From Triatoma infestans (lineage: Eukaryota; Arthropoda; Insecta; Hemiptera; Reduviidae): a stretch of 64,000 bases of DNA. Below are positions 40,091-52,424 of the stretch, one piece after another (the stretch's first letter is position 1; each line of letters starts with the position of its first letter). The translations under genes and the position numbers were made by a program. Below the pieces are notes generated by a model. That model was not told the DNA's origin. It worked only from the letters and a program-made list of their open reading frames with translations, and did not search any database. The stretch is from positions 1-64,000 of the forward strand of contig JAAEAF010002497.1 in assembly GCA_011037195.1 (NCBI GenBank), given 5' to 3'.

Positions 40091-40459
40091 TATTTCAGAC
40101 TTTCCACCGCATTGATGTTTTCTCTTTTTTCTTTTTTTCAGTCGTCGGTATTCTTTCAAGTGTTAAAACAGAGAATAATATTCGTTCAAGACATACATGC
40201 TCTGTGTGTATCAGATATAGATCTGATATATCTATATTTATGACATATCTATATTTATATGATAAACTTTATAATTTCATACGGTTATAATTTCAAATGT
40301 TGTAGAGTGGCAGCTCTGATTAGATGACAAGCATGAAATGAAAAAAGCATGTGTGTCTTGAACGAATATTATTCTCTGTTTTAACACTTGAAAGAATACC
40401 GATGACTGAAAAAAGAAAAAAGAGAAAACATCAATGCGGTGGAAAGTTAAACTGAAATA
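40091..40459. mobile_element. Fold-back/MITE-like element with ~110-bp arms
   Basis: The left arm (40091-40200) and right arm (40347-40459) are inverted copies, beginning TATTTCAG and CTTTCCACCGCATTGATG and including GTGTTAAAACAGAGAATAAT and CGTTCAAGACA. The ~145-bp loop is ATATCT-rich. No coding sequence. Family unknown; no clear target duplication. Confidence 0.85.
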
Positions 40460-41640
40460 GGAGATGTAAAACAAAAAACGTTTGGTCCTTAAGGAAAGTG
40501 TACCATGAATGAAATAACCATGATTTACAAGTCTAAAATTTGGGGAGTGTCTGTGATAAGCTGATAAAGCCAGAGAGGGAGAGAGTACCTACAATCTGGT
40601 GTTATACTTGTAGACGTAGAAGGCGGACACAAGAGTATGGGTGGAATTCCGGATAAAGCATGAATAAATTACTTTAGCTCTGCTGGTTCTGCCCCCCACC
40701 ACCGCAGAGTGGGTACCCTCTTGCAAGTGAGCAAGAAATACGAGAGAAAGAGCCGTTATTTTGTGAATGTTGAAGTAGAAGAAGTATAAAACTGGAAAAA
40801 AAGATTGTCTGGGAGAGTAAGGCGGATACCATAGCCCGGACGGGGCAGTATGGTGGCGAGGTAGAACTCCTCGCTAAAAGACTTTCTGTTAAAACAGCTC
40901 AACAAGTGGACTGGCCAAGTCATTTACCAATGGGCTCGCTAGTCCTTCTCTACCACTCATCTTCAGACTGACTATTTCTGCCCTCTACAAAACTATGGAC
41001 CTTTACTATTTACCACCGTAGAACGTAGCTCTCGAATTTTTTTTAAAGCACAAAGAATTTTTTAAGCAAATTTATTTCTATTACTGTCATCCAGAATTAC
41101 AGGATAAGAGTATTATTTTACCTTTGTTTTTTTATCTGCGATCGTATCCAAATTTTAACGGAAAAATTCATGATTTGAATACAAAAAAATAAAATAAATA
41201 CCGGAATAAATAAAAGTCCTGTATTAAAATAAATACCTGTATGCGTGCGCTTGTATCCAAAATAGCTCAAGTACAAAACAAAAAATGCAGGAAGCTCTAA
41301 CTTAGTTATTCGGAATTTAATCTAAATTTAAATTTGCTGCCAACAGCGTACTATAATTTTATTTCTGGGAGGGTATTGTACTGCCTTGATAATAATTTAC
41401 TAACTTATTAGGCTGTGTCCTAATGTTGAAGAGGGAGTAACCTATGCATTTTTTCCCTCTCTCCGTCAGTCGCTATGTAACACTCGGACAAGTCAGTCGC
41501 CATTTAACACTCGTTTTGAGAAGGTCGCAGTATATGCCAGTTCGGTTGCTTTTAATTGTGAAACCGGCCATATAGTATTGTCTTGCCTTAACGGTTTCTT
41601 GTGCCTTTGTCTCTTCAATAGCATTGATCTAAAATTAATA
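40460..41640. other. Anonymous DNA, somewhat GC-richer
   Basis: No gene, no repeat partner inside this window and no recognisable RNA. Frames are short. Possibly unique intergenic DNA or an unrecognised repeat. Confidence 0.5.
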
Positions 41641-41649
41641 GTCCCTAGC

Positions 41650-42060
41650 AGTTCTAAGTTCATCTCAGTGCACTAAAATACACTTGATATTCCGTTAAAT
41701 TCACTAAAATATTTGAATTTTTTCATTCGCTCACCGGAAGTGCAATTTCTCACTTCCGGTTTTTTAGTTTTTTTTTGAAATTTTATCAATAAAGGTTATA
41801 ACGATTTTTTTATAAACTTAGAATGCTTATTGAATTGATAGAAACGTAACACTTTTTTTTGTAATTTTTTCTGAACAAATTGATAATAGTGAAGTATTTG
41901 AGATCTGTTAATTAGTTTAAAATTAAATTTGTATATTATGTTTAGTTGTTTTTGACATGAAAGAAAATTTCTTGATTAAATTATATTAATTGGAGTGAGA
42001 GAAAGTCTTGTGAGTGTTTCATAAAAGAATTTTTTGAAGGATTTCTATAAAATATTTTTT
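41650..42060 (+). repeat. REP-A copy with back-to-back CCGGAAGT blocks
   Basis: ACCGGAAGT at 41733-41741 and ACTTCCGGT at 41752-41760 form a short palindrome. The T-run, TAACGATTTTTTTATAAAC block and the right-end motif (GGAGTGAGAGAAAGTCTTGT near 41993) follow in family order. Confidence 0.65.
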
Positions 42061-42239
42061 TTTTTTCTGGTGGGGGTTTAAAACAGTTGAAAATAATTCA
42101 CGCACTATAATACAATAAAACTTAGTGAAAACATTATAGGGACTTTACAAGAAGATGTGAAGATAGATAAGTTTATAGTGCGATAAAACAGAGTACTGGA
42201 TATAGCGATCGTTGAACTTGAGAATTACTACCAACTACT

Positions 42240-43660
42240 TTGGATGTGTTATTTGAATGATTCTCTTTTCTTCAATGCTTCGGGCATCTACAAAAGTTAA
42301 ACAGTTATTATCTAAGGGAAAATCGGATTCATGGGAGACTAAGGAAATTCTCTTTGACAGTATGGTGGCTAGCGTCCTATTGGAGAGATCTGGGCAGCTC
42401 CTTACGGTGACATCCTAGAAAAAGTTCAAATAAAATATTTTAAATCTCTCCTAAAACTTCCAAAATCGACCCCCGATGCTGTTCTACGACATGAAATTAG
42501 TAGAATAGATTTCTTTATATTTAAAAGGATGATCGGATGGTGGATATTGCTACTCAAAATGAAAAGTGATCGTATCCCGAAATTATGTTTTGAAAGGCTG
42601 GTAAACTTAATACATTTGGATCAGATTCCTTTTATTTAATTGGTGCCTGTTTTTAAAATGTTCATTGGAAAAAATAGGTGCAATAAATTTTTGGGAATCA
42701 CAAGATTGTAGTGAATTGACTAGAAATAAGAATAGATTAATAGACGCTTTTAAATTGTACCTCACTAGTAATGACATTGAAAAACTCTATAATACAAAAT
42801 TTAATAGTTATATTAGATTTATCAGTAATTATAATAGTAAGCAGTCTTATTTTCTAGTGAATGCTCCAATAAAATATGTAAGAATAATTGCACAGATCCG
42901 CTTGGCAAGTGATAAATTCCCTAGAATAATAATGGGAGATAAAATATACGAATTCAGACCATAAACCTGCTGTGCGTTTTGTAATGACAACTCGCCGGAT
43001 TCTATTGTACACTTTTTGTTAAGATGTAAGACCTTTGATACATATAGAGTCAAATATTTCAGCAAATTTATATCGATAAATAGCCAAATAGAATTTGATA
43101 TGTTAGAAAATATCTTAAATTGTACCAATCTATACCATATTAGAAATGTGTATAATTATATAAAAAAATGTTTGATGATAAGATATAATTTAAATCAGTT
43201 GCTATAGACATATAGTAATGCCAATACCAAATAAAAATAAAAAAAAAGTAAAAAAAAAAGTAAAAAAAAAAAAATAAAATAAAATAATGAATAAAGTAAA
43301 TTATTTATATATGTATTAACATTTATGTGTATGGTATCAACTAAATAGGAAGATACTTTGATTTTTAACGGAGATTTATTTACGTTCCTTTATATAAATT
43401 AGCGTTGCTATAAACAAATCATACAGTAAGATGTAAGCATACATTCAGAAATGGTATTTTCAATAATTGTAGTAAATACAATAATTTAAAAAAAAAAAAA
43501 AACCTATATTATTATATTATATAAATGTCAACAGGTAAATGTTTATTTTGATTTCAATTCATGAGGAAAAGAATATCTTTATTTTATTATTGTTTTGTTC
43601 ACTGAACTCTTGCTATTAAAATTATTGTAATTTTAAAAGCAATAAATAAATTTTGAATTT
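42240..43660 (+). pseudogene. LINE C-terminal half and 3' tail, family 3
   Basis: From about 42430 the reading contains IQIKYFKSLLKLPKSTPDAV, then HEISRI, FKRMIGWWILLLKM and PKLCFERL, a series typical of the post-RT region of insect LINEs (IK..K.LL.LP..TP...R.E). After a frameshift an open frame runs 42665-42964, is stopped once, and resumes in the same frame to 43207 through CAFCNDNSPDSIVHFLLRC, a zinc-knuckle-like motif. An A-rich tail (43226-43300) and a TTTTGAATTTTGAATTTTG repeat near 43649 lie at the 3' side. The RT core is not recognisable. Confidence 0.75.
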
Positions 43661-43699
43661 TGAATTTTGATATATCATCCGTGCAGTGAAATCCTTTGT

Positions 43700-44010
43700 A
43701 TCCATAACGTGCAGCCTGTAAAAAATTTTTTTCTCTTTGCCTTGGCCTGAAGGATAGAACCCATTAATGTATGTGTTCGCTTGTTGTTGTTTTGAAACCC
43801 ACTTAAGGTGCGGTGTTCAAATCATTGTGTTGAGAGGCTTGTGTTTTTTTAACTTTATGTCACTTGTTGAATTGTTCAATTATCTTCTCTTTGTTTTTAA
43901 GAATTCCCGATATAATGGAACGAGATGTCCCCATTTCACTCGCACAATCTTCCGATTCAATTCGAGAAATTATTTCGAATTTTTCCTCAATAGAAAATGA
44001 CTGACGAGGC
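43700..44010 (-). pseudogene. pogo/Tigger-like transposase N-terminal remnant
   Basis: On the minus strand, an ATG at 44008-44010 opens a reading with a CENP-B/Psq-type helix-turn-helix start (MPRQSFSIEEKFEIISRIE, ..EMGTSRSIIG). After a frameshift it continues LKNKEKIIEQF, and after further breaks LKWVSKQQQANTYINGFYPS, matching the second CENP-B-type helix-turn-helix (L..W....R..N.PI.G). These domains bind transposon ends in the pogo family. The DDE domain is absent. Repeated GTACGTTATAAACG motifs to the right (about 44222-44300) look like Tigger-type terminal sequence. Confidence 0.75.
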
Positions 44011-44334
44011 ATTGTCATTTGTTAACAAAATCAAACTGAGGGTCAAGTGTATGTTTTCCAAGACTGTAGGGTTGTAGAGTTTGAAAAGTGGGGAAATCAT
44101 TCCTAGAATTAATTTGGCAGCTGTGTTTACATTCATTTCTTGTTCACTATAACCGATAGCAAACAGTTCAAAGAATCCTGGAATATGTTCCTTACAACCA
44201 ATTTGTACATTATAAAGGATTGTACGTTATAAACGAGTCCCTACGCATTTCCTACTATGACATTTCACGGGACCGGAGATTTTGTACGTTATAAACGGTT
44301 GTTCCTTATAGCCGGTGGTTCGATATATACGATT

Positions 44335-45773
44335 GTCTGTACGATAGTTAATTAAGTTAGAAAGGCCGTATGTTAAGTTAGGATAAGAAATAGGCTAAGT
44401 TAGTTTAGGATGTATATTAGATTAAGTTAGAAATAGGATAGTTTAAGAATAGGATATAATAGGATTAGTCGTAAAAGGAAAATGGTAGTTGGAATCGTAC
44501 CTCACAAGAGGAAGGAAGGACGGACGGAGACGGAGAAGAAGAGGGGAGCATAGAGAAAGGGAAACAGGCTTCTGTATAACAGTGGAGAAGGTTGCGCGAA
44601 GCAACGTGCATTAAGTTAGTTTTTCGGGCCCGAAATGAAATAATTTACAGTGAGTGGCAACGTCAGGGTGACGGATTTTTCCACCGTTCGACGCTGTAGA
44701 ATATTCTTCTTGCCCTTAAGGGGATTTTTGTCGAACGAGGAACTGCCTAGCTGGAGAACGAACACTCCACCAACAGGAGGTGGCAACATCAGTAAAAGGA
44801 AAGGCAGCCAAAACCTCAGGTTCTGTCCTTCAAGTGTATAACCCAAGGAGTTTAAGAAAATATCAGCGAAAACATCCAGTCTGCAACAACCGGTAAATCA
44901 GAAAGAGGACAAGTTAGTTTTCCTTTTCGTTCTTTTTCCCTTTTTCCTGAGATAAGTTCACCCAGTTTTCATTTTAATAGTTATTTCTTTTTTTTTTATT
45001 GATCTTTCTCTTTTCTTTTGTATATATTTATAGTTATAAGTGTTTAATCTCTTTTTGTTGGTTACAGAAGAAGATAGGTTTTTTTACTCTTTTTCCCTCT
45101 GTGCACATAACTGTAAGTAATTGTTAGTTTTTTTTTCTTCTTTTATGTTCTTTCTAAAGTGTATGTGTAAATTTTCTTTTTGTTTATTTGAAAATACAGA
45201 GGAGAAAACTGTTTTGTAAAACCAATCAAAGCCTGTTTGTTTGTCCTCTATCCCTCAAAAGTAATGAGTAAGATTTAGGTAGTCAACCAGCACGACAGGA
45301 GTGCCCGTGTGTATAAAGTGAGTAGGCTGAGAACTAGTAGGACGCCAGTGCAATCCCAGCGAGACCCATTCTTTTTTTTTTCTTTCTACATTTTTTTTTT
45401 CTTTTTGTTTCGCTCATCTATTTTTTTCTTCTTTTCTTTCTCTTTAATTATTTGTTTATTTTTTTTATATTATTAATTTGTATCAATTATTATTATTAAT
45501 GTTAATACCATTATTAATAGTAGCCCTGATTACTTATTCGTAACCCCATCCTTATAATTCCTGTTTTTTTTCTTCCTTTTTTTTATTTTGAATACTATTA
45601 TTTTCCCGAACTATTATTATTGATATTATCCTTCTATTTCGTTTATCACTGCCATAATTTTCCCGTCCTTCTTTTTCCTTCCCCTCTCCCGCCAACTCCC
45701 TATAGCAAAGGACCCCCCCGTCTTCACTGAGCTAACCGGAACAGCACCACCCTATATTCAGAGGGCTGTAACA
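44335..45773 (+). repeat. Probable 5' LTR of the gag-bearing retrotransposon
   Basis: The right border is set by the primer-binding site that follows 3 bp after a terminal ...TAACA. The left border is uncertain: TGT starts at about 44334 or 44338 would give the expected TG...CA ends and a length near 1.4 kb. The second half (about 44930-45690) is strongly pyrimidine-rich. A TATA box with a spaced initiator-like site occurs inside (separate entry). No 3' LTR is present because the element is cut off downstream, so LTR identity cannot be proven by pairing. Confidence 0.6.
45312..45350 (+). promoter_or_regulatory. Candidate LTR promoter (TATA plus initiator)
   Basis: TATAAA at 45312-45317 is followed about 33 bp downstream by CCAGTGC near 45345-45351, similar to an arthropod initiator. 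The position inside the LTR would put a U5 of about 420 bp before the PBS. Spacing is convincing; function is inferred. Confidence 0.4.
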
Positions 45774-45776
45774 TTT

Positions 45777-45794
45777 TGGCGCCCAACGTGGGGC
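45777..45794 (+). other. Primer-binding site for tRNA-Lys
   Basis: TGGCGCCCAACGTGGGGC is the 18-base complement expected for the 3' end of tRNA-Lys1,2 including CCA, as used by several retroviruses and LTR elements. It primes minus-strand DNA synthesis. It sits 3 bp after the LTR end and ~20 bp before the gag frame, exactly where expected. Confidence 0.9.
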
Positions 45795-45815
45795 TCGACA
45801 CGGGAATAAACTTTC

Positions 45816-47387
45816 ATGACCACTGGCTTGCCGACGCTGTTGAATTTGTCGTTATTGTTGAAAATGGACGTCTATAGGTTAGTCAAAGATGAATTGCAAT
45901 ACGAGCTGCGAATTCGAGGTCTCCGGGATGACGGCATTTGTTCAGAGTTACGCAGAAAGCTACAGAGCGCTCTTACAAAGAACATTAAGCCCGATAACGC
46001 TATTGTGTTATCACTCAACTTAAAAGACGAACTCGGGGTTTGCGAACGAAAGCTTCGGTTCCTACAAGAAGCCGTGTCCAGCATCGATGAGGAAACCGAG
46101 GAGAACGAATTTAAGCGGCTTGACGCTCGATTATGGCACCTTTACCACCGATTGGGTAGGCTCCCACGTGACGCTCAGGCAGAACGCGAGATTAATACCA
46201 TGATAGAGTCAGTACAAGTCATGTGGGCAGACGTACCGGAAGGTATGCAGAATACGGGAAAATACGGAACTGAGACTTCTTTACAGCAAGAATTAGCCCA
46301 GGCAGAAGGTCGGGAGGATACCGTTGGACAGATATCGTTGGGAGAACCTGTAAATCCCCGCTCAGAGCAGACAGCGATGCCCCCTAGAGAGCGTCAAAAG
46401 TACCTGCGGGAATCCTTGACTCCCCCAGCCCCAGAACCAACTATAGAGCAACTAAAGCAGCAGTTGAGGGATATAGAGCGGGCCATTAAAGAAAGGGAGC
46501 GCAGAGAGACTGACATTGCACTGAGTCACGGTCGATATCCTACGAGGGATCCGAAACTTTACAAATGGGGACTCGCTTTTACAGGAGACGCGTCGGGGAT
46601 GACTTTAGCCAATTTCTTGGAAGAAGTCGAAGAGAGGATGGTCACTCGGGGACTAACAGAACAGGACTTATTCCGCGGAGCATCGGATCTGTTGTCGGGC
46701 AATGCGAAAATTTGGTTCCGCGCAAATAAACAAAAGCTGGGTTGTTGGAAGGATTTAGTGCGGGAATTAAAGATTTATTTCCAAGACCCCGATTACGATG
46801 AAAGACTGATGCAGGAAATACGACGGCGTACTCAGGGATCAGGTGAACCTCCCCATGTATACGTTTCGAAAATGAACTGTTTGTTCAAGCGATTGAGTGA
46901 ACTCCTCACTGAACAACAGAAGTTACGAATGCTAGAGCGGAATGTTTAGAGGGATCACCTGCCATTTATTGCCCAGGCGCAATATAATAACTTGGAAGAG
47001 CTGGAGCGTATCCTCACGCGGCATGACACTTGGACATTGAGGGCCGAGAGATACAGGGAACCCCCCGTGAAAGGTTTATTAGAGCCGGAATCGGGACATC
47101 GTCCTCGTAAGCAGACAATGGTGGTATCGGCCAATGAGAATAAACTATCGGGAGAAAGCCAGAAGACCACGAAACCTGTTGGGCTAGTTTGTTGGAATTG
47201 TGGGCGAGTAGGTCACAGGTTTAAAAATTGCCAGGCTCCAACTCGGCAGTTTTGTGGGCGTTGTGGTTTGTCGGGTGTGCTTGCAAAGAACTGCACGCGA
47301 TGTCGTCCTCTCAAGCAGGGAAACGATCAACAGGGGTCGACTACTGCCACCGAGACTTCCCCTACTCCGTTACCCCGCCAAGAATGA
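45816..47387 (+). pseudogene. Ty3/gypsy-type Gag, one in-frame stop
   Basis: Gag forms the retrotransposon particle and binds its RNA. The first ATG is at 45816; a second at 45864 better matches the start of the conserved part. Residues ~17-50 resemble a SAP-like helix-helix motif (KDELQYELRIRG..). The middle is charged and coiled-coil-like. Residues ~240-377 are a Retrotrans_gag-type capsid segment with WKDLVRELKIYFQDP. A TAG at 46947-46949 interrupts the frame, which continues in the same frame from 46950 to 47387. The continuation holds a CCHC zinc knuckle (CWNCGRVGHRFKNC, from 47190) and a second knuckle (from 47253) whose His is replaced by Val. The tRNA-Lys PBS and long LTR suggest an Osvaldo-like lineage (inference). 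Confidence 0.85.
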
Positions 47388-47548
47388 AGCGTTCCGACGC
47401 GGAATGGCGAGATTGGGTAGAGGTGGTCCGAGAAATGATGTGTGCGGGTTTAAAATATAAATTAAGCGAGCGAGAGGAAGGAGCGGATAGCCGACCGTAT
47501 TTACAAGTACGACTGTATGGAATGGCAGTGATGGGTTTGTTAGACAAT
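47384..47548 (+). pseudogene. Start of pol: retropepsin-like protease, cut at active site
   Basis: In the frame shifted relative to gag (a -1-type relation), the reading runs from MKRSDAEW through RPYLQVRLYGMAVMGLLD, the strand leading to the D-T/S-G active site of retroviral-type aspartic proteases. Immediately after the catalytic Asp (47543-47545) the sequence becomes REP-A repeat DNA, so the protease, RT, RNase H and integrase are missing. The cut probably used the shared bases TTAGACAATT. Confidence 0.75.
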
Positions 47549-47559
47549 TTTCATCTAAT

Positions 47560-48070
47560 TAGATTTCAGTTTATTAGACAATTCTGTCATCTAAATAATG
47601 TTAATTAGAATTAAATATGTTGTTGAAATTCGAGTTTGAAAAAAATCAGATAACCGGAAGTGCGTTGTTTTGACACTTTACTAAATGATTTTCTCAAAAA
47701 TGGCACCGACGATTTTCTTGAAACTTCGTTTACAAAATAAAAATGCAATGATCTTTTATTTAACACATTTCTCTGGAAAAATTCATGTAAAGGCAGTTTT
47801 AGGGGAGGGGTGGGGTTGCAGCTTCCCCTAAAGTGGTATCATAGTTGATTATACAATTCTATCATCCAAACAAAATTAATTAGAAATAAATAGATGGCCA
47901 AAATTCCAAGTTTTAAGAAAATTGTAAGCCGTAAGTGCGCTTATACTGAACAGCTTTTTCAGTTTTCGACGAATTTCGTTATATTTGGTACACAAACTAT
48001 AACATTTGTCAATTATAATTTTGAGAACAGGAGTAAGAGAAAGTTGTGTGAGTGTTTCACACCAGATTTT
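47560..48070 (+). repeat. REP-A copy that truncates the retrotransposon
   Basis: From TTTCAGTTTATTAGACAATT onward this aligns by eye to the copy at 19335-19860 for over 450 bp, including ACCGGAAGT (47653-47661), the TGGCACCGACGATTTTCTTG block and the right-end motif GGAGTAAGAGAAAGTTGTGT followed by GAGTGTTTCACACCAG. It is one of the longest within-window matches of the family. Confidence 0.8.
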
Positions 48071-48079
48071 TTACACTGG

Positions 48080-49240
48080 TAAAACAAAATTCTTGTTCTT
48101 CAAATTGAACCAGTTTTGCATCTTTGTTTTCACTTCATCACCACATAATGACTCTCAGAAGGAATCAAACGAAAAAAATTTGATGGTGCGGATATCCTAG
48201 CTGTAAAGGCAGATGTAAAACAGCCCAGGGACTACTTTTTCGACAGTTTCACGGCTGATGACACAATTATTGGGAAGGGGCGTAACGTTGTCCGAGAACA
48301 AGAATACTCCTTCTCTTACCAATCCGAGTCGCGTTTTTTTTCAGGATCGCGTGCTTCTGTTGTATTTCGCCCATTTTCTTGAATATGAGGGTATCTGCAC
48401 GAGATTTAAATTGATAGAGTTTAATCTTGGATGACTGTCCCGCATGTGGCAAATCAGACATAACTTCAAATGGTTTTATCCCTCGTCCTCAGATACCAGA
48501 AATAATTTCTTTGAATGCTGTTTTTTCTAAATGTAGGTTTCTATTGGACGTTTGAATGAGTAATAGAGGTTGTGTAATTTGAAGTAATACTCAAGCAGCT
48601 GTTTTAAACTATTGTCAGGCATGCCAACTTATGTTACTAAAAGTGTCGTAATTCTTATGTAGTTAGTCTTTTTACACTTCTTTGCCTGTTTCGTTATTAA
48701 AAAATCCCCGTATTATGTTCACTTGTGCTATGCGAACGGGTCTCTAAACGCATATTTAAAGCGAAAATTCAGAGAAAGAAAAATCTATAACTTATAGCTA
48801 TACTCTCCCTTCTCTCAGAAAGTAAAAAATTTATTGGAATAGTTTATCTATATTTATTTATTTACTTACTTTGCAACGCTGTCTAGACACCATCAATAAT
48901 GTCGGTGTAAATGCGCTCAAACATACACACACTCTCAAAGAGAAGAGAGCGGTCTTCGGTAAAATGCAAAAAGAGGGAATGCTCTTTTGAAAAACTTCAT
49001 TTGAATTGCATGACCAAGGATGTATATAGAACAATAGGACAGGAAAGTTTCTTTACAGTGTCTATGTATATTTCAAGGTCCCTTCTTCATTTCTTTTGTT
49101 CCTTCCTCTTCATTCTTTTACATTTTGTGGATTTTTTTTATTTTGTTCTGTATAACTTATACAAATATTTTGTGGATGGCGAATTGTATGGATGTTTTCC
49201 GGAAAATTTGAACAAGGAAATGTACTTTTTGTTTTACCTG
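48080..49240. other. Anonymous DNA
   Basis: A 110-codon plus ORF at 48911-49243 is Phe/Leu-rich and shows no domain; I regard it as accidental. No other structure recognised. Confidence 0.5.
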
Positions 49241-49245
49241 TAGAG

Positions 49246-52200
49246 AGAAAGAGAAAAACCTGGTGAGAAACATTCACACGGCTTTCTCTTACTCTAATTA
49301 ATACAATTTAATATGTGGGTGGGTCCGCAATCTGCTCATAGTAAGCATGTTTTTGTTGTTCTTGATCGCTTTCAGATTTTCATCCATCGTTAGAGCAAAG
49401 TCTCTACACGAATTTGATAACTTTACTCTGACGATGGATGAAAATCTGAAACGGACAGGAGCAACAAAAACATGCATGCTACGACGAATAAAATCCCAGA
49501 TAATACAATTTAATCAAGAAATCTTCTACTTACTCTTCTTAGTAAGAGGAAATATTGCGATGGGATCGAAATTGAGTTTTCTTCGGAAACACTCAGGATC
49601 CCTGAGTCGAAGAAAATATTTTTAGCGACGAATGGTCTGTGTGAGAGCAAAATATCTCAAAAAGGAAAAATTGCACTATTACCATTACATCTGGCATAAA
49701 GGTTTCGAACAAAATCTATCAACATGTAGTGCAACTTTATTGTTTTTTTCAGTTTTTCGCGATTTTCTCAGAATACATACAATGATTTTGTTTAAACTTC
49801 GTATACTAATGTACTCGTACACTGAAATGGTTTATTGTGTTGAGTTGTTGTGTGTTTGTAGTAGTAGTTGGTGTAGCACGAGCAGTTTAGTAAAAGGGCT
49901 TGTGTTTGTAAGTTTTAAAAGAGTGAAGTAATAAGAATAATTATGAAAACACTGGTAGATTAAATTAAATATATTATCTTTAAAGATATTTAAATATTCT
50001 ACAATATCACAACTATTATGCTTAATATATCAATTGTTAATTTAGAATAAATGTTAATCTCTATCTCTGGCATGAGTTTAAGAGAGCGATTCCTGAAGCA
50101 AGTGTTCTGGCTTGAATGTCTGTTCAGACTGTGTTGAAAGAATGTCTTCTAATTGTTCGTTCAAATCTTCCTCTGTGAGAAGAAAGGGTAGAAACAAGGT
50201 TCATGAACTTTTCCTGTAACTGTACTCTTCTACCTGCGTGCATCCTTTTTTGCCAGCGAGTTTGCATTTTCTTCTTATCGTAATTTTCTTTAAATAAAAT
50301 GGATATAATTTCTTGCATCCATCACAAACACATATAAATATTTTATTTGTAACATTTTCCCGGGAAAATTGATTTTTTGGGGGTTCTACTATTCAGTAGT
50401 GTTAAGCTTTCCTCTAAAGTACCAATTCAGTATAATGTATGGTTCTGCCACCTCTATAATATTAATGTTCATTAGAATCGTCGCTAGAATTTCAAATATT
50501 ATGAAGAAAACCAATTAATTGGATGTACGATTTTACAGAATAAGTCTTATGTGAGTTTTTTGGAATTTTCTCGAAAACAACCATAAAATTTCCTTTAAAC
50601 TTGGAATAGTAACTGCACAGATATAGACCTAATCACTTTTATTTGTAATATTTTTCTGAAAAAAATTTTTTTTTTAGATGGTCCTGAGGAATCTGAGAGA
50701 TTAAAATTCCAAATGTGTTTTACAATATTATACTGGTTCTCTCTACAATGTAATCTTTCTCTACCTGCCTCGGTTGGAAGGTTGGCAATTGTCCCCCAGC
50801 GCCTATATACTTATGTTAGCTGAAATTTGAAGTTCAAAGAAAATTTGCATTTTAAATATAACTGTTTCAAATCGCACAAATTAACTTTTTATTTATTACT
50901 TTCTCCAATTAGTTAATTGTCCATAGGTATTTTGAATATTGTGAATTGGAAAAATAGCAAAAATCTTAAGAAGTTATAAACGGTTATTTGTAAATAATGA
51001 TCGCCCGTCTTTGTAAAACCGTTGTATATTTCCTGCCATTCTGAAAAAAAAACTCTCTTAGAAATGAAATTTCACACGTACAGCTGTGAATATTAAAAAA
51101 AAAAAAAAGTAGAAAGGTATAATATCTGTTGTGCATAACGAATATCAACTTCCTTGGTTATAGGTAGTGATTTTAAATTTCATGCTGTCCAATTCATGCG
51201 CCACCTCTCCTCCTGAAAGGAGCAAAAATATCCACAATGTAGAGAATGGGAAAAAAATAGGCATTATTCAAAAAAGTTGCGTTGAAAATATTTTATGTAT
51301 GAAAATTGAAGCTTCTTTCATCTTGAATGATTTTCTTCCTCAAAATATCTGAAACACGAAAAAAAAACACTTGAAGCTGGATGCGCTGGTGTCCCGTTCA
51401 GGTAGCACCAGCGCACCCTGATACAAAGGCTTTGGTCGAAATCTGTTAACCGGGAAATGCGACTTTACTGATTTTTTTTATTTGTTTTACACGGTAAAGG
51501 AGCCAACGATTTTCTTTAAAATTCGTATATTATCTGCACATAGTATGGAAACGTGTAACTCTTCTTTGGAACAGTTTTCTAAGGATAGTTGATATTTGGG
51601 AGGTTTTTCAGGGCAGCCGCAAAGGTTAAGCTATAAAATATTAAACTACTGGGAAACAGAAGCCTGAAGCTTTCACTAAAGTACCGCTTCAGTACAATGT
51701 ATATTTTTAAATATACTCACACATTATTAATATACATTAAAATCAGTGGTAGAATTACAAAAGGAAGAAAATTGGTTAACCGGAAGTACAAATTTACAGA
51801 ATAGGTTTTCGGTTTTTCGAATTTTCTTTAAAAAAAAAGACTAAGCATTATTTTCTTTAAATTTGTATTGGTAACTGCACAGATCACTTTTATTTATATG
51901 GTTTTAGGTAGTTTTGGGGAATTCATGGCGTCATAGTTCAAATTACTTTTGGTGCAATTCATTGGTGTTCTGTTTTGGACTACAATGCAATTTAGGGGGA
52001 CCACTTACCTCCACTGATACGTTTTTATCTCTGCAGTGTGCAGTCCAATCTTCAAGAAAATCGTTCAAGAACCGTTTTCGAGAAAATTCCCAAGAAGCTC
52101 ACAAATCTATTCTGTAAAGTCGCACTTCCGATTAATCAATTGCCTTCATATTTGGAACTCTATCTGTGCTTCTTGCCCCCAAAAACGTACACAAAGTTTG

Positions 52201-52420
52201 AAGAAATCGGGGGCCGAAGAAAATCGCGAAAAATTTGAAAAGAAAAGCATTTAGTAAAGTCGCACTTCCGGTTGATGGATTTCGCCTGAAAACTTCGTGT
52301 CAGGTGCTGTGGTAGTTCTAGCAGGAATACCAAGTTTGAGCTTCCAGCGATTTTTCCTTTTTGAGATATGTTGTTAAAATATACACATGTAGACCATTCG
52401 CTAACTCCTAACCTCAAAAT
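49246..52420. repeat. REP-A cluster, forward and inverted blocks
   Basis: A reversed right-end hairpin motif lies at about 49255-49300 (GGTGAGAAACATTCACACGG). A forward left end starts near 49527 (CTTACTCTTCTTAGTAAGAG). The GAGCGATTCCTGAAGCAA block shared with 20720-21200 lies near 50084-50101. Forward CCGGAAGT blocks lie near 51452 and 51779-51787, inverted ones near 52124 and 52264-52272. Several copies or rearranged subunits are fused. No coding sequence. Confidence 0.6.
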
Positions 52421-52424
52421 TATA